DNA of 64,000 bases from Halobaculum sp. XH14 (GCF_032116555.1 NZ_CP134951.1:124001-188000); one strand, 5' to 3'; shown: positions 41,306-50,399, numbered from the stretch's first letter. A program made the numbers and translations. Notes: generated by a model from the sequence alone, not told the origin.

Positions 41306-42004
41306 TCACTCCTCGTCGTCGTCCGCATCCGCCCCGTCCGCGTCGTCTTCCTCCCCGGTCGTCTCGACCTCCTCGGCGGCCTGTTCCGTCGTCGCGGCGG
41401 CGGACTCGACCCGTTCGGCGGCCAGGTCGCCGCCCTCGTCGATCCGGGTGGCGGCCCGCCGGGTCCGCTCCCGGATCCGGGCGGCCGCCTCCTGGCCCCC
41501 CTGCTCGACGCGGTCGGCGGCCCCGCCGGTGACCTCCTCGATCTGCTGGGCCGCGCCCTCCGCCCCGTCGGTCGTGCCGCGGGCGACCGTCCGGGTCCGT
41601 TCGCCGACGCGGTCGAGGGTCCGCCCGACGGACTCCGACCGGCGGCCGAGCGCGTAGCCGAGCGCGACGAGGAGGCCGGCGCGGAACAGCCTCGAGAGCG
41701 CCCGCCGCCCGCGGCTCCCGCGGCCGGACCCCGCGTCGTCGCTCGGCCCCGTCGACCGGCGGCCGTCGTCCGATCCGCCCGCCATCAGCCGTCCGCGGAG
41801 CGCCCTGGCTGCCACGCCCACCGCGGCGACCACGAGCCAGCGGGGGAGCCGGCGGCTCCCGGACGTGGCCGACGGGTCCGCGGACGGCTCCGCGTCCAGT
41901 TGCGTCGTCGCTTCCCTGAGGCCCTCCCGGACGGCGACCGTCAGCGACCGTGCGAGCGTCTCCCTCCGCTCGGGCGTGAGAACAGCGTCTGTGGTTGACG
42001 GCAT
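41306..42004 (-). CDS. Membrane-anchored amphipathic-helix protein of unknown function
   Basis: 232 residues from the ATG at 42004. A helical, charged N-terminus (TPERRETLARSLTVAVREGL), one hydrophobic stretch at about 55-70 (WLVVAAVGVAARAL), a Ser/Gly/Arg linker and a second at about 110-125 (LFRAGLLVALGYALG). Residues 130-220 are long amphipathic helices with 11-residue-like periodicity, rich in Arg, Glu and Ala, resembling LEA or apolipoprotein-type helices. The tail is strongly acidic. No family is recognised; it may bind membranes. Confidence 0.6.
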   Translation of the reverse strand: MPSTTDAVLTPERRETLARSLTVAVREGLREATTQLDAEPSADPSATSGSRRLPRWLVVAAVGVAARALRGRLMAGGSDDGRRSTGPSDDAGSGRGSRGRRALSRLFRAGLLVALGYALGRRSESVGRTLDRVGERTRTVARGTTDGAEGAAQQIEEVTGGAADRVEQGGQEAAARIRERTRRAATRIDEGGDLAAERVESAAATTEQAAEEVETTGEEDDADGADADDDEE

Positions 42005-42148
42005 CCCCGGGTCCGTCGTCCACGGCGCGCAAAACCGTTCGGCCTGCAGGCTCCTGCCGTGTTTCACGTGGACCCGGACGAGGTCCCACGGTCGACCCGG
42101 GTCACGCGAGCGGCAGGGGGGAGCGATCGGAGGATCGCCCGCCCGTCG

Positions 42149-42751
42149 TTACTCGAACAGTTGGGTGGCCTGGTCGTAGCGGGCTGCGGGTTCCTCCCAG
42201 TCGACGACTTCGAAGAACGCGTCGACGAAGTCGCCGCGTGCGGGGCCGTAGTCGTAGTAGTAGGAGTGTTCCCACACGTCGAGCGCGAGGATGGGGTGAC
42301 CGCCCCAGATCGCGCCCTGGTCGTGTTTGTCCACGACCACGTTGCGCAGTTGGTTCGAGAACGTGTCGTAGACGAGCAGCGCCCAGCCCGAGGCGTTGCC
42401 CGCGGCAGCCTCGAACTCGCCCTTCCACGCCTCGTAGGAGCCGAAGTCCTCGGCGATCCGGTCGGCGAGCGCGCCCGACGGCTCGTCGCCGCCCTCCGGG
42501 CTCATGTTCTGCCAGAACAGGTCGTGCAGGATGTGGCCCGACGAGTTGTGCGTCACGTTCCGGATCGCTCCCGGCGACGACCCGAACTCTCCGGATTTAC
42601 GGTTCTCTGCAAGGGTTTCTTCCGCCGCGTTCCAGCCGTTGACGTACCCCTGATGGTGCGTGTCGTGGTGCCACGTCAGCACCTGCTCGCTGATGTGCGG
42701 TTCCAGCGCGTCGTACTCGTACGGTAACGGATCGAGTTCGTACTCTCCCAT
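42149..42751 (-). CDS. sod: Superoxide dismutase, Mn/Fe type
   Basis: 200 residues, the normal length. Metal ligands by alignment are H28 (LTWHHDTHH), H76 (GHILHDLFW), D158 and H162 (LALDVWEHSYYYDYGP). The sequence is strongly acidic as in haloarchaeal enzymes, which use manganese. It converts superoxide to oxygen and peroxide in the cytoplasm. It has its own promoter region of about 100 bases after the ABC operon end. Confidence 0.95.
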   Translation of the reverse strand: MGEYELDPLPYEYDALEPHISEQVLTWHHDTHHQGYVNGWNAAEETLAENRKSGEFGSSPGAIRNVTHNSSGHILHDLFWQNMSPEGGDEPSGALADRIAEDFGSYEAWKGEFEAAAGNASGWALLVYDTFSNQLRNVVVDKHDQGAIWGGHPILALDVWEHSYYYDYGPARGDFVDAFFEVVDWEEPAARYDQATQLFE

Positions 42752-42857
42752 GTGCGTGTCCGAACACGCGGGGATGGGGGAAGAAGGTTCCCTGAAACCC
42801 GTTTCAGTAGCGGGGTCGGGGAGGGTTCCGTAGCGGGCGCGGGAGGGGTGATGCCGG

Positions 42858-44156
42858 TCACTCCTCGATCCGCTGGTGGGGCTGTAACACCTCGTAGATC
42901 GCGTTCCCGAGGTGGTTGATGGCGTAGGCCGTACAGACCAGCATCAGCGCCGGGAACAGGAACGCCCACCAGTCGAACGACCCGCCCGCCGAGAGCCCCG
43001 CCGCGATGGCGCTCCCCCACGAGTCCGTCGAGGCGTCGACGACGCCGAGATACGAGAACGTCGCCTCCATCACGAGGATGAACGGGATCTGGGTCGTCAG
43101 CCCCGCGACGATGGTCCCCGAGACGTTCGGGACGAGGTGGCGGCGGATGACGTCGAACCTGCTCGCGCCCGCGCTCTCGGCGGCGACGACGTAGCCCGCG
43201 TCGCTGCGGCGCGAGGCGTCGTTGCGGACGCGGCGGGCGACCCGGTCCCAGTCGAGCAGGCCGAACAGCAGCACGAGCGCGACGACGCTCGCCTCGTAGA
43301 CGAACTGAATCATGAAGTAGGCGATGAACGCCGGGATCGCCTGCTGGAAGTCGACGTAGCGCATCAGGACCGCGTCGACGCGGCCGCCGAAATACGCCGC
43401 CACGGAGCCGACGACGGTGGCGATGGGGACGAGGATGACGGCGGTGATGACGACCACCTTCAGCGCGAGGCGCGCGCCGGTAAGGAGGAACGCGAGCACG
43501 TCGTACCCGCGGACGGTCGTCCCGAGCGGGTGGATCGTCGTCCCGTGACACCGCCCGTCGACCACGCCCGTCGGACACCAGTTCCGGCCCGCCATCCCCG
43601 TCGAGTCCCAGAACGGCGGGAGCGAACTCGGCTCGCCCCGCACGCGGAGTTCGGTCCACAGCGGCGCGTTCTCCGGGCCGCCCCACACCTCCGGTCCGAG
43701 CGCGGCCGCGAGGACGAACAGCCCGAGGTACGCGAGGCTGAGCTTCGCTCCCGGCTGAGCCAGCAGTTCCCGCCCGTATCGCTTCGTGAGCCGCGGCGAC
43801 GACGCCAGCGGCACGACGACGTAGAACGTCAGGACGATGGCCGAGAACAGCGAGAGCCAGTCGAGCACCGTCGGGTTCCAGCTTCCGACGAGCAGCAGCC
43901 CCTTCGGGACGAACAGGTAGTCGTAGAGGAACAGCGCGAACAGCGCCAGCAGCGACCCCACGAACGCGACGGTCGTCCGGGTGACGAGGAAGCCCGACCC
44001 GTCGTACTCGTCCCAGTCGAGGTCGGTGAACGTCGGGCCGGCGGCGGCCGCGCCGCCGTCCGTTCGGGCACCTCCCCCCGTCGAAACGACGGGCGACCGG
44101 GCGTCGGTGTCCCTCCCGGCGTCGACGTCGGTGCCGACGTCTGCATCGTCCGCCAT
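42858..44156 (-). CDS. Peptide/nickel-type ABC permease, DppC-like
   Basis: 432 residues from the ATG at 44156, which shares one base with the stop of the preceding gene (TGATG); a GTG three bases earlier is also possible. An acidic disordered N-terminus of about 45 residues precedes helix 1, and an unusually long extracellular segment (about 125-215, with WDSTGMAGRNWCPTGVVDGRC) lies between helices. The coupling element is AGYVVAAESAGASRFDVIRRHLVPNVSGTIVAG, and the C-terminus has SWGSAIAAG. It is the second permease of the operon. Confidence 0.9.
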   Translation of the reverse strand: MADDADVGTDVDAGRDTDARSPVVSTGGGARTDGGAAAAGPTFTDLDWDEYDGSGFLVTRTTVAFVGSLLALFALFLYDYLFVPKGLLLVGSWNPTVLDWLSLFSAIVLTFYVVVPLASSPRLTKRYGRELLAQPGAKLSLAYLGLFVLAAALGPEVWGGPENAPLWTELRVRGEPSSLPPFWDSTGMAGRNWCPTGVVDGRCHGTTIHPLGTTVRGYDVLAFLLTGARLALKVVVITAVILVPIATVVGSVAAYFGGRVDAVLMRYVDFQQAIPAFIAYFMIQFVYEASVVALVLLFGLLDWDRVARRVRNDASRRSDAGYVVAAESAGASRFDVIRRHLVPNVSGTIVAGLTTQIPFILVMEATFSYLGVVDASTDSWGSAIAAGLSAGGSFDWWAFLFPALMLVCTAYAINHLGNAIYEVLQPHQRIEE

Positions 44157-45124
44157 CACCCCTCACCCCCCGAGACCCGCGGATCGATGGCCGCGGAGAC
44201 CACGTCCATCGCCAGGTTGGCGACGAGCGCCGTCGAGACGAGCAGCGTCACGGTCGTGAGGATGAGCCCGAAGTCCCGCTCCATGAACCCGCGGAACGAG
44301 ACCATCCCGAGCCCCGGGATGCCGAGGACCACCTCGACGACGTAGATGGTGACGAACAGCACGACGAGCACCTCCGAGACTACCAGCGCGAGCAGCGGCG
44401 AGGCGGCGTTCCGGAGGACGTGCTCGTACACGCGCCGGGGCGACACGCCGTTGGCCCGGAGCATCTTGACGAACTCCTCGGCGAGGATGTCCCGCGTCTC
44501 GGTCCGCACCCAGAGCACCTGCGCGCCGTAGAGGTTGACGCCGAGGACGAGCGCGGCGGGCGCGAGCGCGAGGAGGTTTCCCGTGCTCGTGACCGGCGCC
44601 GACGCGGTGTAGCCCAGCAGCGCGTCGAGCCCGAAGTCGGTCTCGCCCGCGAGGATGATGAGCCCCTCGCCCAGCACGAACGCCGGGAGGCTGAGACAGA
44701 GGTAGCCGAGCGCCCGGGTCGCGCGGTCGGTGCGACCGCCACGCAGTGCCGCCGCGGTCCCGCTCGCCAGGCTGAGCGCGCTCGCCACGACCACGCCGGG
44801 GACGAGGTACGCGACCGTCCGCGGGATGGACCGCGAGAGCACCTCGGTGACGCTCGCCTCGTAGGCGAACGACGGGCCGAAGTTCAGCGTGAGAAAGGAG
44901 ACGAGCCAGCCCCCGTAGCGGGCCAGCAGCGGCCTGTTGCGCCCGCGGACGGCGCGGTAGGCCGCCTGGGCCTCCGCGCCCTCCTCGCCGCCGCCGGCCG
45001 CCCATCCGACGAGCGCCTCGTTCGGGTCCGGCGTGAACGCCAGGAAGAGAAACAGGAGCGTGAGGAACAGCCACGCGGCGAAGGCGGTCCAGCCGACCCG
45101 GAGCGCGAGGAACCGCCTGTTCAT
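44156..45124 (-). CDS. Peptide/nickel-type ABC permease, DppB-like
   Basis: 322 residues, six helices. The family coupling motif appears as TRDILAEEFVKMLRANGVSPRRVYEHVLRNAASPLLAL, and the C-terminal EVVLGIPGLGMVSFRGFMERDFGLILTTVTL block is diagnostic. It overlaps the upstream ATPase gene by four bases (ATGA) and pairs with the DppC-like permease. Confidence 0.92.
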   Translation of the reverse strand: MNRRFLALRVGWTAFAAWLFLTLLFLFLAFTPDPNEALVGWAAGGGEEGAEAQAAYRAVRGRNRPLLARYGGWLVSFLTLNFGPSFAYEASVTEVLSRSIPRTVAYLVPGVVVASALSLASGTAAALRGGRTDRATRALGYLCLSLPAFVLGEGLIILAGETDFGLDALLGYTASAPVTSTGNLLALAPAALVLGVNLYGAQVLWVRTETRDILAEEFVKMLRANGVSPRRVYEHVLRNAASPLLALVVSEVLVVLFVTIYVVEVVLGIPGLGMVSFRGFMERDFGLILTTVTLLVSTALVANLAMDVVSAAIDPRVSGGEG

Positions 45125-46479
45125 CGGGGAGCCACCTCCGCGGGAGACGCGACGGCCTCACGGTGGAGGTGACACGCGACGCGGCGCTCGGCCGTTTCTT
45201 CGCCGCCGTCGACGGCGGCGCCCGGGAAGGCCGAATCCGGTGGCGCGGCCCCGGGGGCGACGTGGTCGGGCACCCGTTCCATGCAGGGCGACCGTAGGGG
45301 CTCGGCGGCGGCGGGAACGCCGGCCTCGCGCTCCCCGCGGACGATGCCGACGGCGGCCTCGACGAGCGCCGGTTCGGCTGTCGAGGCCGGTCCGTCGGCT
45401 GGGGCCGATCCGTTCCCGATCCCGGACAGGCCGTAGGCGTCACGGACGAGCGCCGGCAGGTCGTCGGTCGGGACGTCCGCGCCCGCCCGCTCGGCGAGCC
45501 CCTCCCGGTCGACCGCGCCCTCGCGGACGTCGACGTAGAGCCGCATCAGCCGGCGGTATCGCGCCGGGTCCAGCGCGACGTCATCTGGCGGGATGAGCGA
45601 CGGACAGCGCGGGTGGAACCGGCAGCCGTCGGGCGGGTCCGCCGGGTCGGGCACCTCGCCGGCCAGCCCGCTCCGGGCGCCGACGTCGCCGCCGATGGTC
45701 GGCACCGCCTCGGTCAGCGCGCGGGTGTACGGGTGTGCCGGGTCGGCGAACAGCTCCTCGGTCGGGCCGACCTCGACGAGTTTGCCGGCGTACATCACGC
45801 CGACGCGGTCACACACCTCGCGGACGACGTTCATGTCGTGGCTGATGAGCAGCACCGAGAGCCCGAGCTCGGCACGGAGCGAGGAGAGCAGGTCGAGCAC
45901 CTGCGCCTGGATGGAGACGTCGAGCGCCGACACCGGCTCGTCGGCGACGAGCAGGTCCGGGTTCAACACCAGCGCCCGGGCGATGGCGGCGCGCTGCTTT
46001 TGCCCGCCGGAGAGTTCGCGCGGGTACCGGGTCGCCACGTCGGCCGAGAGGCCGACCCGGTCGAGCAGGTCGAACACCACCGACTCGCGGACGTCGGCGT
46101 CGCGGACGCCGTGCAGCTGGAGCGGCTCGGCGACCGACTGGCGGACGGTCATCCGCGGGTCGAAGCTGTCGGCCGGGTTCTGGAGGACGAGTTGTGCCCG
46201 GCGGCGGAACGCTCGCAGTTCCTCGTCGTCGAACGCCGTGAGGTCCGCGCCGTCGAACCGGACCGTGCCGGCGGTCGGTTCCTCCAGCCGGAGCACGTTC
46301 CGCGCCGCCGTGGACTTGCCACAGCCGGACTCGCCGAGCAGGCCGAACACCTCGCCCTCGCGGACCGCGAAGTCGATGCCGTCGACGGCGCGGACGTGGC
46401 CGGTCGTCCGGTCGAAGAGGCCCGACGACACCGGGTAGTGCTTCTCTAACCCCTCGACCGAGAGCAGCGGGTCGCTCAC
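45121..46479 (-). CDS. Peptide-type ABC ATPase, DppF-like, with expanded C-terminus
   Basis: 452 residues; relatives have 320-350. Walker A GESGCGKST, signature ELSGGQKQRAAIARAL, Walker B LLVADEPVSALD and switch H in LISHDM are intact. The C-terminal oligopeptide-ATPase motif starts normally (GCRFHPRCPSL) but its usual end (RRVACHL) comes about 135 residues later. The insertion contains helical and Ala/Gly-rich sequence and a Cys (SPCMERVPDHV). ATGA overlaps on both sides tie it into the operon. Confidence 0.9.
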   Translation of the reverse strand: MSDPLLSVEGLEKHYPVSSGLFDRTTGHVRAVDGIDFAVREGEVFGLLGESGCGKSTAARNVLRLEEPTAGTVRFDGADLTAFDDEELRAFRRRAQLVLQNPADSFDPRMTVRQSVAEPLQLHGVRDADVRESVVFDLLDRVGLSADVATRYPRELSGGQKQRAAIARALVLNPDLLVADEPVSALDVSIQAQVLDLLSSLRAELGLSVLLISHDMNVVREVCDRVGVMYAGKLVEVGPTEELFADPAHPYTRALTEAVPTIGGDVGARSGLAGEVPDPADPPDGCRFHPRCPSLIPPDDVALDPARYRRLMRLYVDVREGAVDREGLAERAGADVPTDDLPALVRDAYGLSGIGNGSAPADGPASTAEPALVEAAVGIVRGEREAGVPAAAEPLRSPCMERVPDHVAPGAAPPDSAFPGAAVDGGEETAERRVACHLHREAVASPAEVAPR

Positions 46480-47504
46480 TGCTCCACCCCCGTCGGCGCG
46501 GCGTCGTCCAGCGCTGCCGGGTCGGCCTCGACGCCGTCGTCGTAGTAGACGCAGGCGGCACGGCGACCCTCCGCCCGGCCGAGCCGATGGAGCGGCGGCC
46601 GCTCGCCGCCCCGGCAGGCGTCGACCGCGTCGGGACAGCGCGGGTGGAACCGACAGCCGGCGGGCGGGTCCGCCGGGTCCGGCGGCTCGCCCTCGATGGG
46701 GCGCATCTCGCCGCCCTGGCCGGGGAGGCTGGCGAGCAGCCCCCGCGTGTACGGGTGGGCCGGGTTCCCGAACACCGACTCGGCGGTGCCCGTCTCCATC
46801 ACCGTCCCGCCGTACATGACGACGACGCGGTCGGCGACCTCGTAGACGACGCCCAGGTCGTGGGTGACGAGCAGGACCGCCATGTCGCGCTCCTCGCTCA
46901 GCTCCTCGAACAGCCGCAGGATCTGCGCCTCGGTCGTCACGTCCAGCGCCGTGGTCGGCTCGTCCGCGATGAGCAGGTCGGGGTCCGAGGCCAGCGCCAT
47001 CGCCACGAGCACGCGCTGTTTCATGCCGCCGGAGAACTGGTGGGGGTACTCGTCCGAGCGGTCGCGGGGGTTCGGAATGCCAACGTCTGCGAGCAGTTCG
47101 ACGGCGCGCTCGCGGGCGGCGGATTTGCCGACGTCACCGTGGGCGCGGATCGCCTCGACGAGCTGGTCGCGGACGGTATACACCGGGTCGAGCGCGTTCT
47201 GCGGGTTCTGGAACACGTGGCCGACGTCGTTCCCGCGGATCTCGCGGAGCCGGGAGGCGGGCGCGGCGAGGAGGTCCTCGCCGGCGAACTCCACCCGCTC
47301 GGCGCGGACGGTCGCCGGCGGGCTCGGGACGAGTCGGGTGATCGACTCGCAGGTGACCGTCTTGCCGGAGCCGGACTCGCCGACGATGCAGACCGTCTCG
47401 CCGGGGGCGACCGAGAGGTCGACGCCGTCGACAGCGCGGACGGTGCCCTCGTTCGTCTCGAACGTCGTCCGGAGGTTCCGGACGCGCAGCAGTTCCTCGC
47501 TCAT
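46476..47504 (-). CDS. Peptide-type ABC ATPase, DppD-like
   Basis: 342 residues from the ATG at 47504. Walker A GESGSGKTVT, signature FSGGMKQRVLVAMAL, Walker B LLIADEPTTALDVT, switch LVTHDLGV, and the C-terminal GCRFHPRCPDAVDAC motif are all present at normal spacing. First gene of the four-gene operon DppD-DppF-DppB-DppC order. No substrate-binding protein is encoded in it. A 90-base upstream region carries two dyads. Confidence 0.92.
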   Translation of the reverse strand: MSEELLRVRNLRTTFETNEGTVRAVDGVDLSVAPGETVCIVGESGSGKTVTCESITRLVPSPPATVRAERVEFAGEDLLAAPASRLREIRGNDVGHVFQNPQNALDPVYTVRDQLVEAIRAHGDVGKSAARERAVELLADVGIPNPRDRSDEYPHQFSGGMKQRVLVAMALASDPDLLIADEPTTALDVTTEAQILRLFEELSEERDMAVLLVTHDLGVVYEVADRVVVMYGGTVMETGTAESVFGNPAHPYTRGLLASLPGQGGEMRPIEGEPPDPADPPAGCRFHPRCPDAVDACRGGERPPLHRLGRAEGRRAACVYYDDGVEADPAALDDAAPTGVEQ

Positions 47505-47589
47505 CGGTCGCGTCGACCGGGGAGCGGGCGATCGAGCGATGCGAGACGGGGATCGAGGTGGGAGACCATACCGCGGTGGGCCCCTCGTG

Positions 47590-47628
47590 ACACGTAAATC
47601 GTGTGAAAGCTGAAATCCGTGCTTCAGC
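47590..47628. promoter_or_regulatory. Two dyads in the promoter region of the peptide-type ABC operon
   Basis: ACACG (47590-47594) and CGTGT (47600-47604) flank TAAAT; read on the minus strand this is ACACGATTTACGTGT and overlaps a TATA-like core. GCTGAA (47609-47614) and TTCAGC (47623-47628) form a second perfect dyad. They lie between the divergent ABC operon (start 47504) and the gene at 47706. Confidence 0.5.
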
Positions 47629-47705
47629 GACGCCGCCGGTTCGCACGCGCTGAGAACGGGGACCCGCACCTTATGACCCCCCGGGCGTCATGCCGGGGTA
47701 GATAG

Positions 47706-48806
47706 ATGGGCACTGCGGCAGCGGTCCTGTTCCAGCAGAACAGTCGACGGACGGCGACGCGCGTGTTCAAGGGGTACCGGCTCGCGGACGTCGAGGCCAC
47801 CGACCGGCTGGTCGAACGGCTGGAGCGGTATCTCACGAGCCAGCGGTTCACCGAGACTGTCGACGCCCCCCACTGGCTCGACACGGGGACGCCGATCGGC
47901 GAGGCGACCCTCCCGGAGTTCGGCTCGCGGCTCGACGCGTTCGACACGTTCCTGCTCGTCGCCGTGACCGACCGGGCCGTCGAGACGTTCGTCGGCGTCC
48001 CCCTCGCGGTCGACGTGCTCCCGGCCCTCGCGGAGGGGATCCGCGTCCGGGAGTACGGCGCCGCCGACCGTGCGGACGGCCGCCCGCGGCCGGACGCGAC
48101 CCCGGCCCGCACGTTCGACGCCGACACGTTCGGCCCGCCGCTGACCGGGGCTGCCGCCGAGGGCGGCCTGCTCGAGTGGTGGCACCTGTTCGCGCTCCAG
48201 GCCGGGACCAGGCTCCGGGAGACGCCCGCGGACGACCGGGAGACCGGCCCGGACGGCGTGGCGACCCTCCGGGTCGCCCACGGCGACGGCCTGGTCTGCG
48301 TCGACCTGCTCGACCCCGACGTGCTCGACGCGCTCGCCCGGGAAGCGGTCTACGTCAACGTCGGCTCGCTCGGCGAGCACGCGGCCGACGGCGGGGCAGG
48401 GGCGGGAAGCTCCCCAGCGGAGGGAGCGACCGCGGACGCGTCCCTCGAGGAGAAGCTGACCGGGACCCTGCGGACGACGGCGACGCGGCGATACCGCTAC
48501 GCGCGACACCTCTGGGCGGTTCGACACGGAGGCGACGAGCGACTCGGGGACTCGAACGCGACGCTGGCCGAGGAGCGCGAGACCGCGCAGGCACACATGC
48601 TCGCCGACCTCGATTCGAGATGCGGCGAGGCGCTCGGGCCGTTCTCCGGCGGCTCGTTCGGCGCGCTGCTCCGCGCGGAGACCGCGACGCGGCCGGACAC
48701 GTTCGCGCTCAACACCACGCCGGACCTGGATCGGGACACGGTGGCGAGCGACCTCGCCGGCATCGACCCCGACTACAACCCGGAGCACGACCCGATGCTC
48801 CGGTAG
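47706..48806 (+). CDS. Uncharacterised haloarchaeal protein
   Basis: 366 residues, soluble, acidic, with no recognised domain. The N-terminus MGTAAAVLFQQNSRRTATRVFKGYRLADVEATDRLVERLERYL looks conserved. Middle features are DTFLLVAVTDRAVETFVGVPLAVDVLP and LEWWHLFALQAGTRL. A low-complexity loop (about residues 229-245) separates the N-terminal part from a helical C-terminus (EEKLTGTLRTTATRRYRYARHLWAV). The ending GIDPDYNPEHDPMLR is distinctive. CCTTATG about 30-38 bases before the ATG is a TATA candidate. Confidence 0.7.
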   Translation: MGTAAAVLFQQNSRRTATRVFKGYRLADVEATDRLVERLERYLTSQRFTETVDAPHWLDTGTPIGEATLPEFGSRLDAFDTFLLVAVTDRAVETFVGVPLAVDVLPALAEGIRVREYGAADRADGRPRPDATPARTFDADTFGPPLTGAAAEGGLLEWWHLFALQAGTRLRETPADDRETGPDGVATLRVAHGDGLVCVDLLDPDVLDALAREAVYVNVGSLGEHAADGGAGAGSSPAEGATADASLEEKLTGTLRTTATRRYRYARHLWAVRHGGDERLGDSNATLAEERETAQAHMLADLDSRCGEALGPFSGGSFGALLRAETATRPDTFALNTTPDLDRDTVASDLAGIDPDYNPEHDPMLR

Positions 48807-48819
48807 GTCGGGCGGCGGT

Positions 48820-49017
48820 TCAGACGTCGCCGTTGACGACCGCCGCGACCTCGGTCCGGTCGAACAGCCACTCCTCCTCGGGGATCTCCGGATAGTGCTC
48901 GCCGTCCTCGTACCCCGGCCGCTCGCCGAACCGGTCCGGGTGGAGCTGTTTCGCGCCCGTCTCGATCCGGAAGCGGTTCATGATCGGCCCCCGGTACCGC
49001 ATGCCGACGGCGTACAC
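48820..49017 (-). CDS. Small protein downstream of the flavoprotein gene
   Basis: Up to 65 residues from a GTG at 49017; ATG codons at 49002 and 48981 are alternative starts. The core RFRIETGAKQLHPDRFGERPGYEDGEHYPEIPEEEWLFDR is acidic with several aromatic residues and looks like a real protein. No family is recognised. It follows the flavoprotein stop by 42 bases on the same strand and is likely co-transcribed, so it may share its iron-linked control. Confidence 0.5.
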   Translation of the reverse strand: MYAVGMRYRGPIMNRFRIETGAKQLHPDRFGERPGYEDGEHYPEIPEEEWLFDRTEVAAVVNGDV

Positions 49018-49059
49018 GCGGTCCCCCTGGACCGCGCCGAAAGAAACGAGGCCCTTTCG

Positions 49060-50106
49060 TTACTCCGCCGCGTCCGCCGGGAGCGAGTCGGCGTACGTCC
49101 GGATCCTGTCGTCGGCGACGACCTCGAGCAGCAGGTCGTCCGGCAGGTGCTCGGCGAGCCGGCGCTTGCCGTCCTCGGCCCGCCCCTCGATCGTCTCCTG
49201 GTCGAGGTAGGCGTCGAGGCGGCGGTCGATCTCCCGCTCGCAGATCCGGTCGTACGGCTCCTCGGAGATGTCCACGCCGTCTGGGGCCTGCTCGGCGGCC
49301 CACTCGCGCCAGTGCTCGCGGACGCTCCCCTCGTCGTCGATCTCGCTCCGGCGGCGGAGCCAGTCCCAGTAGCCGTCGACCGGGTCCCAGTAGCCCTGCT
49401 CGCGCCGGCGGTCGCGGAGCAGTTCGCGCGCCACGCTGGCCCCGTGGCCGGCGGCGACGATGGCCTGGTCGGCCGCGCCCGCCATCGGCCCGGCGACGTA
49501 GAGCCCCTCGATCGGCGTCCGTCCGTCGTCGTCCGGGTACTCGCCGTCGAAGTGCTCGTGCTCCTCGCCGCCGTGCTCGTGCGTCTCGAACATCGCCGCC
49601 TCGTCGTCGAGCGGGCGCAGGTAGTCGGCGTCGTACTTCGTCGTCGCCACGACCGCCTCGGCCCGGACCGTCCGGCCCTCCTGGGTCTCGACGAGGAAGC
49701 CGCCCTCGTCCGCGCGCTCGACCCGCTCGACGAGGTCCGGGACGACCTCGCCGCCCGACTCGGCGACCTGGGCCTGGGCCAGGTCGGTGAACGTCCCGAC
49801 GTCGATGCCGGCGGGGAAGCCGAGGTAGTTCTCCAGGTACGCACAGCGGGCCAGCGAGGAGTTCCCGCGGTCGAACACGAGCGTCTCCAGCCCGTAGCGC
49901 GCGGCGAACACCGCCGCCGAACAGCCCGTCGGCCCGCCGCCGACGACGACCACGTCCGCGGACGCCTCGGACCCGTCCACGTCGGTCTGCTCGCCCGTGC
50001 TCCCCGCGGACGTCTCTGCCCCGTTCTCTCCGGTCGACTCGGCCCCGTCCGCGTCGCTCACGCCGACCACGCTCCCGGCCCCGCGATCCCGGAGGACGTC
50101 CGGCAC
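49060..50106 (-). CDS. Thioredoxin-reductase-like FAD protein without the redox cysteine pair
   Basis: 348 residues from a GTG at 50106; a second GTG at 50061 (SDADGAEST) is equally plausible because the first 50 residues are low-complexity acid. The FAD motif is VVVVGGGPTGCSAAVFAARYG, with ARCAYLENYLGFPAG and a second FAD element TPIEGLYVAGPMAGAADQAIVAAGHG. The CxxC and the NADPH-binding domain of thioredoxin reductases are missing; about 110 residues of helical, Trp-rich sequence follow instead. Electron donor and acceptor are unknown. An iron-regulator-like box lies 29-42 bases upstream. Confidence 0.8.
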   Translation of the reverse strand: MPDVLRDRGAGSVVGVSDADGAESTGENGAETSAGSTGEQTDVDGSEASADVVVVGGGPTGCSAAVFAARYGLETLVFDRGNSSLARCAYLENYLGFPAGIDVGTFTDLAQAQVAESGGEVVPDLVERVERADEGGFLVETQEGRTVRAEAVVATTKYDADYLRPLDDEAAMFETHEHGGEEHEHFDGEYPDDDGRTPIEGLYVAGPMAGAADQAIVAAGHGASVARELLRDRRREQGYWDPVDGYWDWLRRRSEIDDEGSVREHWREWAAEQAPDGVDISEEPYDRICEREIDRRLDAYLDQETIEGRAEDGKRRLAEHLPDDLLLEVVADDRIRTYADSLPADAAE

Positions 50107-50134
50107 CGCCGGCTCGTTCGGTTCGTCATGTGGA

Positions 50135-50148
50135 TTAGGCTCGCCTAA
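50135..50148. promoter_or_regulatory. DtxR/SirR/Idr-type iron-regulator box
   Basis: TTAGGC-TC-GCCTAA is a perfect palindrome matching the core of the DtxR-family consensus (TTAGG...CCTAA). AGGCTAA follows at once, giving a possible third half-site. It lies 29 bases before the GTG of the flavoprotein gene, where it would cover the promoter. Confidence 0.7.
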
Positions 50149-50399
50149 AGGCTAATAACGGTTTTCGTGTCGGCCGGCCGGGTCGGTCGGACACGTCGGA
50201 CTGTCTCATCTATTCGGTTTAAGTGTGACACTCTCTCACGGACCGTTGGGTAAGCCCGGTTGACTGTCGGACTCGCCCACGCGGCCCCAGCGGGAGGGGA
50301 GCGCCCGTGGCGACACGGGCGCGATTTCCGTGCGACCGGTCGACGAGAGTTCCCGGGTTCGTGCCGCGGCGCGCACCCGTCCTACCGGGGAACTTATCA
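50149..50399. other. Rest of the flavoprotein / ABC-2 divergent intergenic region
   Basis: About 250 bases with no convincing gene. TTCGGTTTAAG at about 50212-50222 is AT-rich but points at no near start codon. A short GTGTGACACTCTCTCAC stretch follows. No repeat or RNA fold was recognised. Confidence 0.35.

Noticed and set aside
42858-47504. Operon named as a nickel transporter because NikR is near
   Set aside because: The peptide and nickel branches cannot be separated from permease and ATPase sequence alone, and no NikR site was found in its promoter.
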